Below are positions 9,669 through 19,282 of a stretch of DNA of 64,000 nt, piece after piece. Positions within the stretch are counted from its first letter, which is position 1. The number at the start of each line of letters is the position of its first letter. A program made the translations under genes and the position numbers. The notes under the pieces are model-generated. The model was not told the origin of the DNA. It was given only the letters and a program-made list of their open reading frames with translations, and searched no databases. Source of the stretch: Corynebacterium kefirresidentii (lineage in GTDB: Bacteria; Actinomycetota; Actinomycetes; Mycobacteriales; Mycobacteriaceae); contig NGUZ01000003.1 of NCBI GenBank assembly GCA_002154655.1, positions 119,879 through 183,878 of the forward strand. The letters run 5' to 3'.

Positions 9669-10770
9669 TATTGCCAGAAACCCATCTGCCGCAAAACTTG
9701 GGACCCAATTCCCAAAATGGCAACGATGGCGGCAATGATGCCGATAGCCGCGCCGGCGCTCGATCCTCCACCAATGCCGCTTATCGCTGGCTTTTTGGTG
9801 ACCGCTACCGTCTGGTTCAGTGCTTCTCCAGCCGGGCGAGTTTCCCCGTTGCGCAGCAGGTATGGAGTAATACGCACCTCAACCGTGCCTTCCTGCAAGG
9901 CCTCATAAGTCCCGTCAGAATGCACCGCAAGAACCTCCGGATCGGACGAGGTTAGCGATGACCCCGGCACCCCTAACCGGGCACCGTCCCATCCCGCAAT
10001 GCTTACGCCAATGCTGCCGGAATCGCCCACATGGGTACCGCCGCTAAAACGTATAGCCGCGCTTGCCAGAGCGGTTTCCGGTACCGCAATGGGAAATGCG
10101 TGCCGTCCTTCGAGGCGCTCTGGGGCGCCCGACACCGCGTGCTCGGAATAATGGCCGGCCGTCGTATTTCCAACCTGTGCCTGGGCAAAATAGTGGTTGG
10201 CTGGGTTAAGCAAGCTGTAAATATGCCCCGCACCGTCAGAATAGGAACCGTTAGAGCGAATGAGCTGATTCCACTCGCTGCCAGAACCGCCATCAGTAGA
10301 CCAGTTGGCAATGGCGCGTTCCATCGGTGAAGAGGTGAGGTTTTCTGCGAAGAAGGCGCCGGACTTTTACCGTCCACGGCTCCTCCCCGTCTCCACGGCG
10401 ATGATCAAAATCGTAGTTTTCCTCCGCAGCGCGCTGCATCGCGGAGTGTTCCAATCCCCTGCTCCAGGACATGCCGTTTATATATGCGGTGCGGTCCGGT
10501 GCGACGTCGCGAAGCCTAGCTCCAGCAAACGGAAGATTGGCATCCCAGGCCTTGGCGCGCAACTCATGCAACTGGCGGGTCACCGTCTCGATATGGGACT
10601 GTAGCTCAGGAGTGGCAATCACATAGGCCACACCACCATCAACCTGGGTGATATCCAACTGGGCAACAGGCACCGAGCCTGCGGAGGGATAGGACACAGC
10701 TCCCGCTGTAGGAACAGAAAGCGCCCCTGCCCGTCATAGCCGCAACGGTGGACAAAGCAAGGGCACGAAT
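9668..10770 (-). pseudogene. CAP (SCP/PR-1) domain surface protein, multiply frameshifted
   Basis: Three reading-frame pieces fit one protein: a signal peptide-like piece (RALALSTVAAMTG, near 10735-10770); a middle piece from 10730 down to about 10366 holding the first half of a CAP domain (GLEHSAMQRAAEENYDFDHR); and a piece from there to 9668 with its second half (FFAENLTSSPMERAIANW, then GAGHIYSLLNPANHYFAQ), a Big2-like Ig domain, and a C-terminal membrane anchor. The second break is at four T's, 10365-10368 (one base too many). The first is at CCC 10730-10732 (one base too few). No good start codon precedes the signal piece. A functional version would be a cell-wall-facing CAP protein of about 350 residues. 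Confidence 0.65.
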
Positions 10771-10804
10771 ACTCCCTTACTTTGTCCGTGCGCTTTGGGA
10801 GAAG

Positions 10805-11374
10805 CTACCGCTTCTTTTCCTCGGGCTTGGGCAACAGCAGCTCGTATACATCGGTATCTCGCCACTGGCCCGCAAGCTCGCCGTAGGTCATCTTCGCCAT
10901 GTGAGAGTAAGTGCCCACCTTCACGAATCCACGGGACTTATGCAGCCCCGCAGAACCGGCGTTTTCGGGGAAGATCCACGAGTGGATAGCCCACTTATGC
11001 AGGTCCTTACACACCTCAATCAAGCGATCCAAAAGCGCGCCGCCGATGCCGCGGCCCTGCGCCTCGGAGCCCAAGTAAATAGAATCCTCCACTACTCCGT
11101 GGAAGACGGTGCGGGTAGATACCGGCGCCGCAGACACCCATCCCAAGACCTTCGAATCATCATCGGCTTCAACAGCCACATGCACCGAGGGCATGATTTT
11201 GCCGGCTTTGAATTCTTCAAAGGTCAGGGAACGGGTCTCATAGGTGGCGTGCCCGGTATTGAGTCCCTGTTCATAGATCTCTCGCATCTGGGGATAGTCC
11301 GCCGCGGTAAAGGGACGGATGCGGAAATCTTTCTTCTTTTCGTCCGAAGACGTCTGCTTGGCGTTCTCGCTCAT
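10805..11374 (-). CDS. GNAT family N-acetyltransferase (phosphinothricin acetyltransferase-like)
   Basis: The acetyl-CoA binding motif QGRGIGGALLDRLIEVC (about residues 112-128) and the order of blocks (IRPFTAADYPQMREIYEQGL, VLGWVSAAPVS, DSIYLGSEAQG, GFVKVGTYSHMAKM) match the Pat/YncA branch of GNAT enzymes, which acetylate small amines or amino acid analogues. The start is MSENAKQ at 11374; an in-frame ATG 9 bp upstream is possible. A basic tail (KPEEKKR) ends the protein. It stands alone between the CAP pseudogene and phoH. The substrate is unknown. Confidence 0.87.
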   Translation of the reverse strand: MSENAKQTSSDEKKKDFRIRPFTAADYPQMREIYEQGLNTGHATYETRSLTFEEFKAGKIMPSVHVAVEADDDSKVLGWVSAAPVSTRTVFHGVVEDSIYLGSEAQGRGIGGALLDRLIEVCKDLHKWAIHSWIFPENAGSAGLHKSRGFVKVGTYSHMAKMTYGELAGQWRDTDVYELLLPKPEEKKR

Positions 11375-11452
11375 ATGCAACATTATTACTGGGCAATGCC
11401 CAGCTTCGCCACGCTGTACACATCACGATCGCCATACGCGAACATGCCTGGC

Positions 11453-12817
11453 CTAATCGCCACCTTCCAGCAGGTCGGTGACGAGCTCTGCAATGGCGGA
11501 ACGCTCAGAGCGTTGCAGCGTAATATGCGCAAACAGCTCGTGCCCCTTGAGCTTTTCAATCACTGCCTGGACGCCATCGTGACGGCCCACGCGCAGGTTA
11601 TCGCGCTGTGCTACGTCATGAGTAAGCACCACCCGCGAGCCCTTGCCCAGCCGAGAGAGCACGGTGAGCAAGACATTGCGCTCCAAGGACTGTGCCTCGT
11701 CCACAATGACGAAGGCATCATGCAGGGAGCGGCCGCGAATATGCGTCAAGGGCAAGACCTCAATCAGGCCGCGCTCATGGATTTCTTCCATCACGTTTTC
11801 AGACACCAAGCCTTCCAAGGTGTCATAGACTGCCTGCGCCCATGGGTTCATCTTGTCCGATTCGGTGCCCGGAAGGTATCCCAACGACTGCCCGCCTACC
11901 GCATACATCGGGCGGAAGACTACGATACGGCGGTGCTCGCCGCGCTCGAGTACGGCTTCCAGTCCGGCGCACAGGGCGAGGGCCGATTTACCAGTACCGG
12001 CGCGTCCCCCGATGGAGACAATTCCGACGCTTGGATCCATTAGCAAGTCCAAAGCGATTCGCTGCTCCGCGGAGCGCCCTTGCAGGCCGAAGGCATTGCT
12101 ATCACCGCGCACGAGCTCCACCACGCCATCCGCGGTGATACGCCCCAGCGCGGACTGCGCTCCCGCTACCAGGGTCAGTCCGCAATGGACTGGTAGCTCC
12201 TCCACGGCAGTGCCCTTTTCAGTGTGAACGCCGTCTAGCATGACTTCCCCATCACGGTAGAGGGCATCGATGACATCCGAGCTGGTTTGCACGGTTGCCA
12301 TTCCGGTATAGCCGGTCAGAACCACATCCTGGGCGTGGTACTCATCCGCCTGCACACCTACCGCACCGGCCTTCACACGCAGTGGCACGTCCTTGGTGAC
12401 TAGCACGGTATCTTTACCTTCGTGTGCAAGGTTGAGGGCGCAGGCCAAGATGCGGTGGTCACCTTCTGGGCCGCGGAACGCGGCTGGCAGTAAGGACTGA
12501 TCTTGATGATTCAACTCCACGCGCAGTGTGCCGCCTTCTACGTTGACGGGCACCGGCTGGTCTAGCGCCTCATAAGTAGCGCGCAGTTCCTCCAAAAAGC
12601 GAAGAGCTTGGCGGGCGAACCAGCCAAGCTCCGGGTGATGACGTTTTCCTTCCAGTTCAGAAATAACCACAACGGGAAGGACCACATCGTGCTCTGCGAA
12701 TTTGCGCAAAGCCCAAGGGTCAGAAAGCAAGACCGAGGTATCTACTACATAAGTCTTGGTAGCGACGGTGTTATCGGTTGTGGCAAGCGGAGTAGAAAGT
12801 ACAGAGGGACGAGTCAT
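11453..12817 (-). CDS. phoH: PhoH family ATPase with N-terminal PIN nuclease domain
   Basis: Residues about 20-150 form a PIN domain ([31 protein letters not shown]) with the acidic residues expected of a metal-dependent ribonuclease. Residues about 240-450 form a PhoH P-loop ATPase with Walker [14 protein letters not shown] and Walker [13 protein letters not shown]. This PIN-PhoH fusion corresponds to PhoH2 of mycobacteria (Rv1095), shown to be an RNA helicase and ribonuclease. The start is MTRPSVLST at 12817, giving 454 residues; the upstream extension has no family similarity. It is a single-gene unit followed downstream by the GNAT gene. Confidence 0.92.
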   Translation of the reverse strand: MTRPSVLSTPLATTDNTVATKTYVVDTSVLLSDPWALRKFAEHDVVLPVVVISELEGKRHHPELGWFARQALRFLEELRATYEALDQPVPVNVEGGTLRVELNHQDQSLLPAAFRGPEGDHRILACALNLAHEGKDTVLVTKDVPLRVKAGAVGVQADEYHAQDVVLTGYTGMATVQTSSDVIDALYRDGEVMLDGVHTEKGTAVEELPVHCGLTLVAGAQSALGRITADGVVELVRGDSNAFGLQGRSAEQRIALDLLMDPSVGIVSIGGRAGTGKSALALCAGLEAVLERGEHRRIVVFRPMYAVGGQSLGYLPGTESDKMNPWAQAVYDTLEGLVSENVMEEIHERGLIEVLPLTHIRGRSLHDAFVIVDEAQSLERNVLLTVLSRLGKGSRVVLTHDVAQRDNLRVGRHDGVQAVIEKLKGHELFAHITLQRSERSAIAELVTDLLEGGD

Positions 12818-12951
12818 GGTGGCAGGGTTCTCCCTTGAAATGCGGTAGATGAAACTTCTTCCGTATAGCCCCAAATTCCGGGGTTGCCACCCAACGTAGG
12901 CACCGAAGGTTGAAATTACATGGGTGCAAGATGAACTTTAAGAAAACGAAA

Positions 12952-12983
12952 AATCCCTCCGCAGCGGATGCTGCGAAGGGATT
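12952..12983 (-). terminator. Terminator of the LGFP lipoprotein gene
   Basis: On the minus strand AATCCCTTCGCAGC pairs with GCTGCGGAGGGATT around ATCC with one mismatch, and is followed by TTTTCGTTTTC. It lies 17 bp after the lipoprotein stop. Confidence 0.88.
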
Positions 12984-13000
12984 ACCTCAAAAAGAGCTTT

Positions 13001-13627
13001 TTACTTCTCTACGGAAGAGGTGAACTTGCCGCTCTCATCCTGGAGCCAGGAGATAACGCCATTGTCGAACTGCTGGGTCCAGCCCTTGCCCTCAGTAGCC
13101 TTCTCCTCTGCAGCCTTAGGCAGGCCTACCTCTGCGTCCAGACCGCCCTGCTCCTTCCAGGTTTCAGCGATCTTGCCGACGATTGGCTGAGCCTCATCGC
13201 CACCCTTGGCCATAGCCAGCAGGTTGCCGCCATCGAAGGTTGCCAAAGAACCCTTATCGGAGGACTCTACGCTCTGCACGTCGCCCCACTCAGCCTTCTT
13301 CTCCTCGATGGCAGACGCCAGAGCTGCCGGAACCTCCTGGTCGCCATTGGCAGTGGAAACGGTCTTGGTGTCGCCATCCTTGGAATCAGCATCCTCAGAC
13401 TCAGAATCATCCGCACCCTCAGACTCGGAGGACTCCGCGTCCTTATCCTTTTCGGAGGTAGCTTCATCCACGGCGGAGCCAGCAGCGTCGGAAGCGTCAG
13501 CTGCTACGGAACCAGCAGTGTCCTTAGCGTCGTTAGCTGCATCCTCAGCATCGGAGCAAGCCACGAGAGCAACGGACAGGGTTACGGCTGCGAAGCCACC
13601 TGCGATACGACGAGTCATCTTCTGCAT
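13001..13627 (-). CDS. Secreted lipoprotein with C-terminal LGFP-like repeat
   Basis: A signal peptide ends in a lipobox (VALVAC, Cys near residue 24), so the mature protein should be lipid-anchored outside the membrane. Residues about 25-95 are a low-complexity Asp/Glu/Ser/Ala linker. The C-terminal part (GGLDAEVGLPKAAEE, GKGWTQQFDNGVISW) resembles one LGFP repeat, a module thought to link corynebacterial surface proteins to the cell wall. It starts at ATG 13627 behind AAAGGA; a second ATG lies three codons in. It is monocistronic with its own terminator. Confidence 0.85.
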   Translation of the reverse strand: MQKMTRRIAGGFAAVTLSVALVACSDAEDAANDAKDTAGSVAADASDAAGSAVDEATSEKDKDAESSESEGADDSESEDADSKDGDTKTVSTANGDQEVPAALASAIEEKKAEWGDVQSVESSDKGSLATFDGGNLLAMAKGGDEAQPIVGKIAETWKEQGGLDAEVGLPKAAEEKATEGKGWTQQFDNGVISWLQDESGKFTSSVEK

Positions 13628-13684
13628 TTCTGCATCATCCTTTCAACGAGAAAGTAAGTTAATTCTAAATTTTTGTTTAATCGC

Positions 13685-13716
13685 CCTTCATGACGAACGA
13701 CCTTCATGACGAACGA
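13685..13716. repeat. Tandem 16-bp duplication
   Basis: The unit ccttcatgacgaacga occurs twice in direct succession, with no mismatch, in the gap between the lipoprotein promoter and the LysR-like gene. It may be a slippage product or a doubled protein-binding site. No gene is present in this gap. Confidence 0.8.
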
Positions 13717-13788
13717 CGCCCACCGTAATGGCACTACCCAGCTAGCGCCACCCGCACGGACAGGAAGCGGACAGCAAATACTAAAGGA

Positions 13789-14463
13789 CTACCTACGTTT
13801 GCGCTGCTTAAAAGCTTTCTTTCTATTTTGTAACGAATTGTTAACGTTTCTCCGCGCTTGCTTTGCCTTCGCCTTTTCCCTGGCGCTGCGCTTCGGCTTC
13901 TCCTGCCGCGAAGACCGCGCTGTGCGGCCCTTGGCGACGCCCACGAAGTCCTGAATTGCCTCTCCGTCATCCTCCTTGCGCCATACCAACGCAATCTCTG
14001 TCACCGGCACGGACTCATCCTTTAGCTCGAGTGGCACCACCTGTTTCTTGCTCAGCACCTTGAGAAGAGGGCGCGGCGCAATAGCGATTCCCACATTGGC
14101 CGCCACCACTTGGAGGGCATCGCGGACCGCAGGGACATCAACAAGCCCGGAATCGGAGAGGCGGTAGTTGAGGTGTTCATCTACGACGTCGGCAAGCGTA
14201 AGCTCCTCGCCTACTTCGGCATAGACCGAGTCCTTCGGAACCGCAATGCCGGGTGCCTCTTTATAAAGACGCACCACATGAAAGGAGTCATCCACGCGGG
14301 CATCCGGCAGACGCGCGAGGGCCACATCCACCTCTCCGCCTAGCAGCGGAGCTAGCGCATCGTCTGCATCAACGGTGTATAAACCACCATGAGCAGTATT
14401 TTCTTCGAATCGGCGGAACCACTTTCCAGGCTCGGTACCGGTGGCAAAAGCTAAGCGCAGCAT
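13789..14463 (-). CDS. LysR-type effector-binding domain protein without HTH, basic C-terminal tail
   Basis: Residues 1-175 fit the periplasmic-binding-like effector domain of LysR regulators (LRLAFATGTEPGKWFRRF, LLGGEVDVALARLPD, VVAANVGIAIAPRPLLKVL). There is no winged helix-turn-helix, and nothing upstream of 14463 encodes one. The last 50 or so residues are strongly basic (KPKRSAREKAKAKQARR, KKAFKQRKRR) and could bind nucleic acid. It is divergent from a DUF5997 gene, a pairing seen in other Actinobacteria. Role unknown; a ligand-dependent regulator acting through the basic tail or a partner is a guess. Confidence 0.82.
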   Translation of the reverse strand: MLRLAFATGTEPGKWFRRFEENTAHGGLYTVDADDALAPLLGGEVDVALARLPDARVDDSFHVVRLYKEAPGIAVPKDSVYAEVGEELTLADVVDEHLNYRLSDSGLVDVPAVRDALQVVAANVGIAIAPRPLLKVLSKKQVVPLELKDESVPVTEIALVWRKEDDGEAIQDFVGVAKGRTARSSRQEKPKRSAREKAKAKQARRNVNNSLQNRKKAFKQRKRR

Positions 14464-14498
14464 AGAGGACAGTCTACTGAAAGTGCTACGGTAAAAGC

Positions 14499-14864
14499 GT
14501 GACTGAAGAACATAAGCAACCATCCGGCACCGCCATGCGTGCCCAGACCGCGGCGAAGAAGCTTGGCATCTACCTGCCCGCCGCGCCGGACGAGTTTCAA
14601 AATAGTGCCATTAGCCACGAAGAGCTGCGAGAATTGCAGCATAACCCGCCCGAGTGGCTGCAAACCTTGCGTCGCGAGGGGCCCCACCCCCGCCCGGAAG
14701 TCGCCCATAAACTGGGCATCTCCGTTACCGCGCTTAAGAAAAACGATATGGATAAGCCGCTAACCACAGCGGAAATCAATCAGCTCCTCCAAGAGCAACC
14801 AGAATGGCTCCAGCAGGCCCGCGCCACCTTGGCGCAGGCCCGTGGGCATGAGGTAAAGGACTAG
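14499..14864 (+). CDS. DUF5997 family protein
   Basis: This 121-residue soluble protein starts at GTG 14499. It has a repeated pattern in which [19 protein letters not shown] is echoed by [19 protein letters not shown], each inside a helical segment, suggesting two copies of a small helical unit. The family is actinobacterial and usually adjacent to a LysR-effector-domain protein, as here. Its stop codon overlaps the convergent glyA stop by 4 bp. Function is unknown. Confidence 0.8.
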   Translation: MTEEHKQPSGTAMRAQTAAKKLGIYLPAAPDEFQNSAISHEELRELQHNPPEWLQTLRREGPHPRPEVAHKLGISVTALKKNDMDKPLTTAEINQLLQEQPEWLQQARATLAQARGHEVKD

Positions 14865-16144
14865 ACCAGCTTCCAGTCCTCGAGACCCTCATACAGCGGG
14901 TAATGCTGGGCAATCTTATCCACGCGTGCGCGGAGGGCCTCCACATCGGCGTTCTTGCCCTGTACCAAGGCGGTGCCGATGATATCTGCGACCTCGGTAA
15001 AGGCCTCAGCATCCAAACCGCGGGTTGCCAGCGCAGAGGTACCGATGCGCAGGCCCGAGGTGACCATCGGCGGACGAGGGTCATTCGGGACGGCATTGCG
15101 GTTAACAGTGATGCCTACTTCATGCAGCAGATCCTCTGCCTGCTGGCCATCCAACTCGGAATTGCGCAGGTCAGCCAAGACCAAGTGCACGTCGGTGCCG
15201 CCGGTGAGCACGTCCACGCCAGCCGCCTTGGCATCCTCCGCGGTAAGGCGCTCCGCCAGAATGCGAGCGCCCTCCAAGGTGCGCTCCTGGCGCTCCTTGA
15301 ATTCCTCGGTAGCGGCAATCTTCATGGCGATGGCCTTGGCTGCGACCACGTGCATCAGCGGTCCGCCCTGCTGGCCAGGGAAGACGTTGGAATTGATCTT
15401 CTTGGCGTAATCCTGCTTGGCCATAATCATGCCGGAGCGCGGGCCACCCAGGGTCTTATGCACGGTGGTGGACACGATATCCGCGTGAGGCACTGGGCTC
15501 GGGTGCAGGCCGGCCGCTACGAGACCAGCAAAGTGGGCCATATCTACCCACAGGTAAGCGCCGACCTCATCAGCAATTTCACGGAAGGCCGCAAAATCCA
15601 TGGTGCGCGGGTAAGCAGACCAGCCACCAATAATAACCTTTGGCTTCTCCTTCAGCGCTTGCTCCCGCAGCTTATCCATGTCCACGCGCATGGTCTCTGG
15701 GTCCACCTCGTAGGCAGCGACATCATAAAGCTTGCCAGAGAAGTTCAACTTCATGCCGTGGGTGAGGTGGCCGCCGTGGGCCAAAGACAAGCCCAAAATC
15801 TTGTCGCCCGGCTCAGCGATGGTGGAAAGCACCGCTGCGTTCGCCTGCGCACCGGAGTGTGGCTGCACATTGGCAAATTCTGCGCCAAAAAGCTCCTTCG
15901 CGCGGTTACGAGCCAGGTCCTCCACGACGTCGACATGCTCGCAGCCACCGTAGTAGCGGCGCCCCGGGTAGCCCTCGGCATACTTGTTGGTAAGCACGGA
16001 GCCCTGCGCCTGGAGCACGGCGCGAGGCACAAAGTTCTCAGAAGCGATCATTTCCAGAGTTTCGCGCTGGCGGGAAATCTCTCCCTGGATAGCGCCGAAT
16101 ACGTCCGGGTCAAGGTCGCGGAGGTCAGAGGTAAAAGAAGCCAT
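14861..16144 (-). CDS. glyA: Serine hydroxymethyltransferase
   Basis: This PLP enzyme interconverts serine and glycine with transfer of the C1 unit to tetrahydrofolate. The PLP lysine lies in [15 protein letters not shown] (about residue 225), and other conserved blocks are [31 protein letters not shown] and [12 protein letters not shown]. The length of 427 is typical. It is divergent from coaA over 118 bp, the same arrangement as coaA/glyA1 in mycobacteria. Confidence 0.97.
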   Translation of the reverse strand: MASFTSDLRDLDPDVFGAIQGEISRQRETLEMIASENFVPRAVLQAQGSVLTNKYAEGYPGRRYYGGCEHVDVVEDLARNRAKELFGAEFANVQPHSGAQANAAVLSTIAEPGDKILGLSLAHGGHLTHGMKLNFSGKLYDVAAYEVDPETMRVDMDKLREQALKEKPKVIIGGWSAYPRTMDFAAFREIADEVGAYLWVDMAHFAGLVAAGLHPSPVPHADIVSTTVHKTLGGPRSGMIMAKQDYAKKINSNVFPGQQGGPLMHVVAAKAIAMKIAATEEFKERQERTLEGARILAERLTAEDAKAAGVDVLTGGTDVHLVLADLRNSELDGQQAEDLLHEVGITVNRNAVPNDPRPPMVTSGLRIGTSALATRGLDAEAFTEVADIIGTALVQGKNADVEALRARVDKIAQHYPLYEGLEDWKLV

Positions 16145-16262
16145 AAAGGTGTGGTCCCCTTCTCAAAATCAAGCGGTATGGGATGCTGCATATCTTATCG
16201 TGCCATGCTCCCTAAGGGGGCATACTTTTACCCACAGATTATGCAAGTGCAACAATGGAGCC

Positions 16263-17189
16263 ATGGCGCGCACACTGGATTCGAGTCCCTACCTAGATTT
16301 TGACCGCGAAACCTGGCGTGGTTTGCGTAAATCCATGCCCCAGGTGCTCACGGAGACAGAGGTTGAAAAACTTCGCGGCCTAGGAGACCGCATAGACCTC
16401 GATGAGGTAGCTGATGTCTACCTCCCCCTCTCCCGCCTTATCCATATGCAAGTCACGGCGCGCCAACAGCTCACCTCAGCTACTGAATCCTTCTTGGGGA
16501 ATCCTCCAACACACGTTCCGTTTGTCATCGGCGTGGCAGGTTCGGTAGCGGTAGGAAAATCCACCACCGCCCGCCTCCTTCAGGTGCTGCTGCAGCGTTG
16601 GGATTCTCACCCCGAGGTCGCGCTCGTTACTACCGACGGCTTCCTCTTCCCCACCAAGACCTTAAAAGAACGCGGTCTCATGCAGCGCAAAGGCTTTCCG
16701 GAGTCCTATGACCGGCGCGCATTGCTCCGCTTTGTCACCGACGTAAAATCAGGAAAGCCACTGGTCAAGGCGCCACTATATTCGCATATCAGCTATGACA
16801 TCGTGGACGGAAAATACCAGGAAGTCCATCAACCTGACATCCTGATCCTAGAGGGGCTCAATGTGTTGCAAACAAGCCCTACGCTCACCGTGGCGGATCT
16901 CTTTGACTTTTCAGTCTACGTTGATGCCCGCACCGATGATATCGAGCAGTGGTACATCAACCGCTTCCTCACCCTGCGCCACACCGCTTTCCGCGAACCT
17001 AATGCCCACTTCTCTGCCTTTGCAGATATGGACGATGAGGAAGCCCGCGCCCAAGCCCGTGAAATTTGGCAGTCCATCAACCTGCCCAACCTCGTAGAAA
17101 ATATCCTGCCCACCCGCATACGAGCCTCTCTCGTACTCAAAAAGGGCTCGCATCACTTGGTGGAACAAGTGCGGATGCGCAAGCTCTAG
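16263..17189 (+). CDS. coaA: Type I pantothenate kinase
   Basis: It phosphorylates pantothenate, the first and controlling step of coenzyme A synthesis. The P-loop is [18 protein letters not shown] (about residues 92-109), with [22 protein letters not shown] and ILEGLNVLQ as further family blocks. I start at ATG 16263 ([18 protein letters not shown]), giving 308 residues. The longer reading to 15984 runs antisense through glyA and is not supported. It is convergent with uppS, with only 3 bp between stops. Confidence 0.96.
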   Translation: MARTLDSSPYLDFDRETWRGLRKSMPQVLTETEVEKLRGLGDRIDLDEVADVYLPLSRLIHMQVTARQQLTSATESFLGNPPTHVPFVIGVAGSVAVGKSTTARLLQVLLQRWDSHPEVALVTTDGFLFPTKTLKERGLMQRKGFPESYDRRALLRFVTDVKSGKPLVKAPLYSHISYDIVDGKYQEVHQPDILILEGLNVLQTSPTLTVADLFDFSVYVDARTDDIEQWYINRFLTLRHTAFREPNAHFSAFADMDDEEARAQAREIWQSINLPNLVENILPTRIRASLVLKKGSHHLVEQVRMRKL

Positions 17190-17192
17190 CGC

Positions 17193-17969
17193 TTATTTAC
17201 CAAAGCGGCGCGAACGTTGGGAATAGTCCCGCAGGGCACGGAGAAAATCCACCTTGCGGAATGCCGGCCAGTAGGTATCTGTAAACCAGATCTCCGAGTA
17301 CGCGGCCTGCCATAGGAGAAAGCCCGAAAGTCGTTGTTCACCAGAGGTACGGATAACCAGGTCTGGGTCCGGAAGCCCCTTAGTGTACAGGTGCTCGCCA
17401 ATAGATTCTGCGGTGACGCGATCCGCCATCTCCGCAGCAGAGGTTCCTTTCTCGGCTTCCGCGCGCACCAAGTTCTGCACTGCGTCTACGATTTCTTGGC
17501 GTCCGCCATATCCCACCGCCACATTGACGATGACTCCGGTATTGTCCTTAGTTTCCGCTGCCGCCGCCACCATGCGCTGGCGAATATCATCTGGGAGCAG
17601 ATCAAGGTGGCCGACAAGGCGGACTTGGCAGCCGACATCGCTGTGGGATAGGTGCGTAACCACATCCGAGATGATGTCAAAGAGCAGCTCTACTTCTTGT
17701 TCGCTGCGCTTTAGATTCTCCGTGGACAGCAAATAGATGGTGACTACTTCGATATCTGTATCGCTGCACCATGAGATCATCTCTCCAATTTTCTTCGCGC
17801 CTTGGCGGTGACCGTGGCTGATATCGGTAAAACCAGCCTCGCGCGCCCACCGGCGATTACCATCGGCCATGATGGCAATGTGCTTGGGCTGCGGCTTGCC
17901 TTTAATTAGGCGCGCCAGACGGGCTTCATAAGCCGGGTAAGCCAGCTGTTTGAGAGAACTCACGCTCAT
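17193..17969 (-). CDS. uppS: Cis-prenyltransferase (short-chain Z-isoprenyl diphosphate synthase type)
   Basis: It condenses isopentenyl diphosphate onto an allylic diphosphate to make the polyprenyl carrier lipids of the cell envelope. Family motifs are complete: IAIMADGNRRWAREAGF with the catalytic Asp, GHRQGAKKI, VGYGGRQEIVDA and IRTSGEQRLSGFLLWQAAYS. The length is 258. Position with mca matches Rv1086 of M. tuberculosis, which makes Z,E-farnesyl diphosphate, so this copy may be the short-chain enzyme of a pair. It is the last gene of an mca-17982-uppS operon with gaps of 3 and 12 bp. Confidence 0.92.
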   Translation of the reverse strand: MSVSSLKQLAYPAYEARLARLIKGKPQPKHIAIMADGNRRWAREAGFTDISHGHRQGAKKIGEMISWCSDTDIEVVTIYLLSTENLKRSEQEVELLFDIISDVVTHLSHSDVGCQVRLVGHLDLLPDDIRQRMVAAAAETKDNTGVIVNVAVGYGGRQEIVDAVQNLVRAEAEKGTSAAEMADRVTAESIGEHLYTKGLPDPDLVIRTSGEQRLSGFLLWQAAYSEIWFTDTYWPAFRKVDFLRALRDYSQRSRRFGK

Positions 17970-17981
17970 TAGTCTATCCGC

Positions 17982-18293
17982 CTAGAAAATGGACTTTTTG
18001 CGGTTATCGTAAATGCCAGCTTCTTTCATCGCCTCATCCACGGCTTCCTCATCAAATGGATCGATACCGTGGTCTTCCGCAAACATCATGCGGCGGCGGA
18101 AGCGTGAGTAACGGCGGTGAAAATTCCATCCCGCGATTAACACTGCAACTCCCATTAGGGCCAAGATCAGCAAGCCGATGGGCGAAGCTTTGCCAAATTC
18201 AGGACCCATTGGACCGCCTTCGGCGCCCTGGGTGCCTTGAGCAAGTACAAATGCATCATTTGCGGCTAGAACGAAAGAGCCATACACGCTCAT
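17982..18293 (-). CDS. Small membrane protein of the mca-uppS operon
   Basis: A 103-residue protein with one or two hydrophobic segments (clear one: PIGLLILALMGVAVLIAGW, about residues 38-56), then Arg-rich RRYSRFRRRMM and an acidic cytoplasmic tail (DPFDEEAVDEAMKEAG). It lies 3 bp after mca, in the place of Rv1083 of mycobacteria. Its start could be a few codons further in. No function is known; envelope-associated by location. Confidence 0.75.
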   Translation of the reverse strand: MSVYGSFVLAANDAFVLAQGTQGAEGGPMGPEFGKASPIGLLILALMGVAVLIAGWNFHRRYSRFRRRMMFAEDHGIDPFDEEAVDEAMKEAGIYDNRKKSIF

Positions 18294-18296
18294 GTC

Positions 18297-19187
18297 TTAA
18301 GCCTCCTCTTTTTCTTCGATGCTTGCAAAAAGGTTGTTTTCTGGCAAGGAGGTAGAAACGCGGGTTTTCGCCAGCTCAAACTCCTCGGTGGGCCACAGGC
18401 GTTGCTGCACCTCCACCGACGTCGCCAAGAAAGCACCAGCCGGATCAATCTGCGTGGCATGCGCACGCAGAGCCTCCTCGCGATTGCTGAAATAGTCTGC
18501 GCATTCCACCTGGGTCGTTACACGCGCCATGATATCTCCAAACGCGGTGTCCCAGCGCGCCAGCATCGGCCCATAGGGGCTAGTTTTGCCCTCCTCCAAG
18601 AGCAAATCATGGAACATCTTCATGCGCTGATAGACAAAGCCATGCGAGTAGTACAGCTTTAGCGGCGTCCACGCCTCACCCAACTCTGGGTGATACGCGG
18701 CATCGCCGGCCTTTTCCCACGCAATCATCGAGGCCCGATGCACCATCAAATGATCTGGGTGCGGATACCCGCCATTTTCGTCATAGGTGATGATGACGTG
18801 TGGGCGAAACTCGCGGATCACCTGGACAAATTCCTGCGCAACGGTGTCGTCTCCCTGCAACGCGAAGCAGCCCTCCGGTAGCAGCTCTTCCATAGACTTG
18901 CCTTCAACCGGATCCGGCAAACCGGAGTCGACGTAGCCCAGCCAGCGATGGTGCACGCCTAGCGCACGCGCAGCTTTAGCCATTTCTTCCCGACGAACCT
19001 CGCCCATATGTTCCTTGATCCCAGGGCAGTCCATGGCGGGGTTAATCACATCGCCGCGCTCGCCGCCGGTACAGGTCAGCACCAAAACCTCGTTGCCTTC
19101 TGCGGCATAGCGCGCGGTGGTTGCAGCCCCCTTGGAAGACTCATCGTCCGGGTGCGCGTGGATAGCTAGTAGGCGAAAATCGCTCAC
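18297..19187 (-). CDS. mca: Mycothiol S-conjugate amidase
   Basis: This zinc enzyme cleaves mycothiol S-conjugates to a mercapturic acid and GlcN-Ins, the detoxification step specific to mycothiol-producing Actinobacteria. Zinc ligands are in AIHAHPDDESSKGA and HPDHLMVHRAS; TCTGGERGDVINPAM is also conserved. The length of 296 is typical of Mca, and the extended middle region separates it from the paralogue MshB. It is the first gene of the operon with 17982 and uppS, divergent from the DUF4307 gene. Confidence 0.94.
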   Translation of the reverse strand: MSDFRLLAIHAHPDDESSKGAATTARYAAEGNEVLVLTCTGGERGDVINPAMDCPGIKEHMGEVRREEMAKAARALGVHHRWLGYVDSGLPDPVEGKSMEELLPEGCFALQGDDTVAQEFVQVIREFRPHVIITYDENGGYPHPDHLMVHRASMIAWEKAGDAAYHPELGEAWTPLKLYYSHGFVYQRMKMFHDLLLEEGKTSPYGPMLARWDTAFGDIMARVTTQVECADYFSNREEALRAHATQIDPAGAFLATSVEVQQRLWPTEEFELAKTRVSTSLPENNLFASIEEKEEA

Positions 19188-19282
19188 TGAAAATCCATCC
19201 CCTTATAAATCTAGGTTCTTTGAACAGATGATTATCCTAGTAGATAATTGGAAAACAGTGGTCCTCGGCTAGAGTGGGAAGC

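Noticed and set aside
10748-12043. Long open frame of 431 codons on the plus strand
   Set aside because: It runs antisense to the GNAT gene and most of phoH, has no domain or membrane pattern, and no ribosome binding site. It is a shadow of GC-rich codons.
14903-16303. Open frame of 466 codons opposite glyA
   Set aside because: Exact antisense of serine hydroxymethyltransferase, with composition typical of a mirror frame (many His, Gly, Val, Leu).
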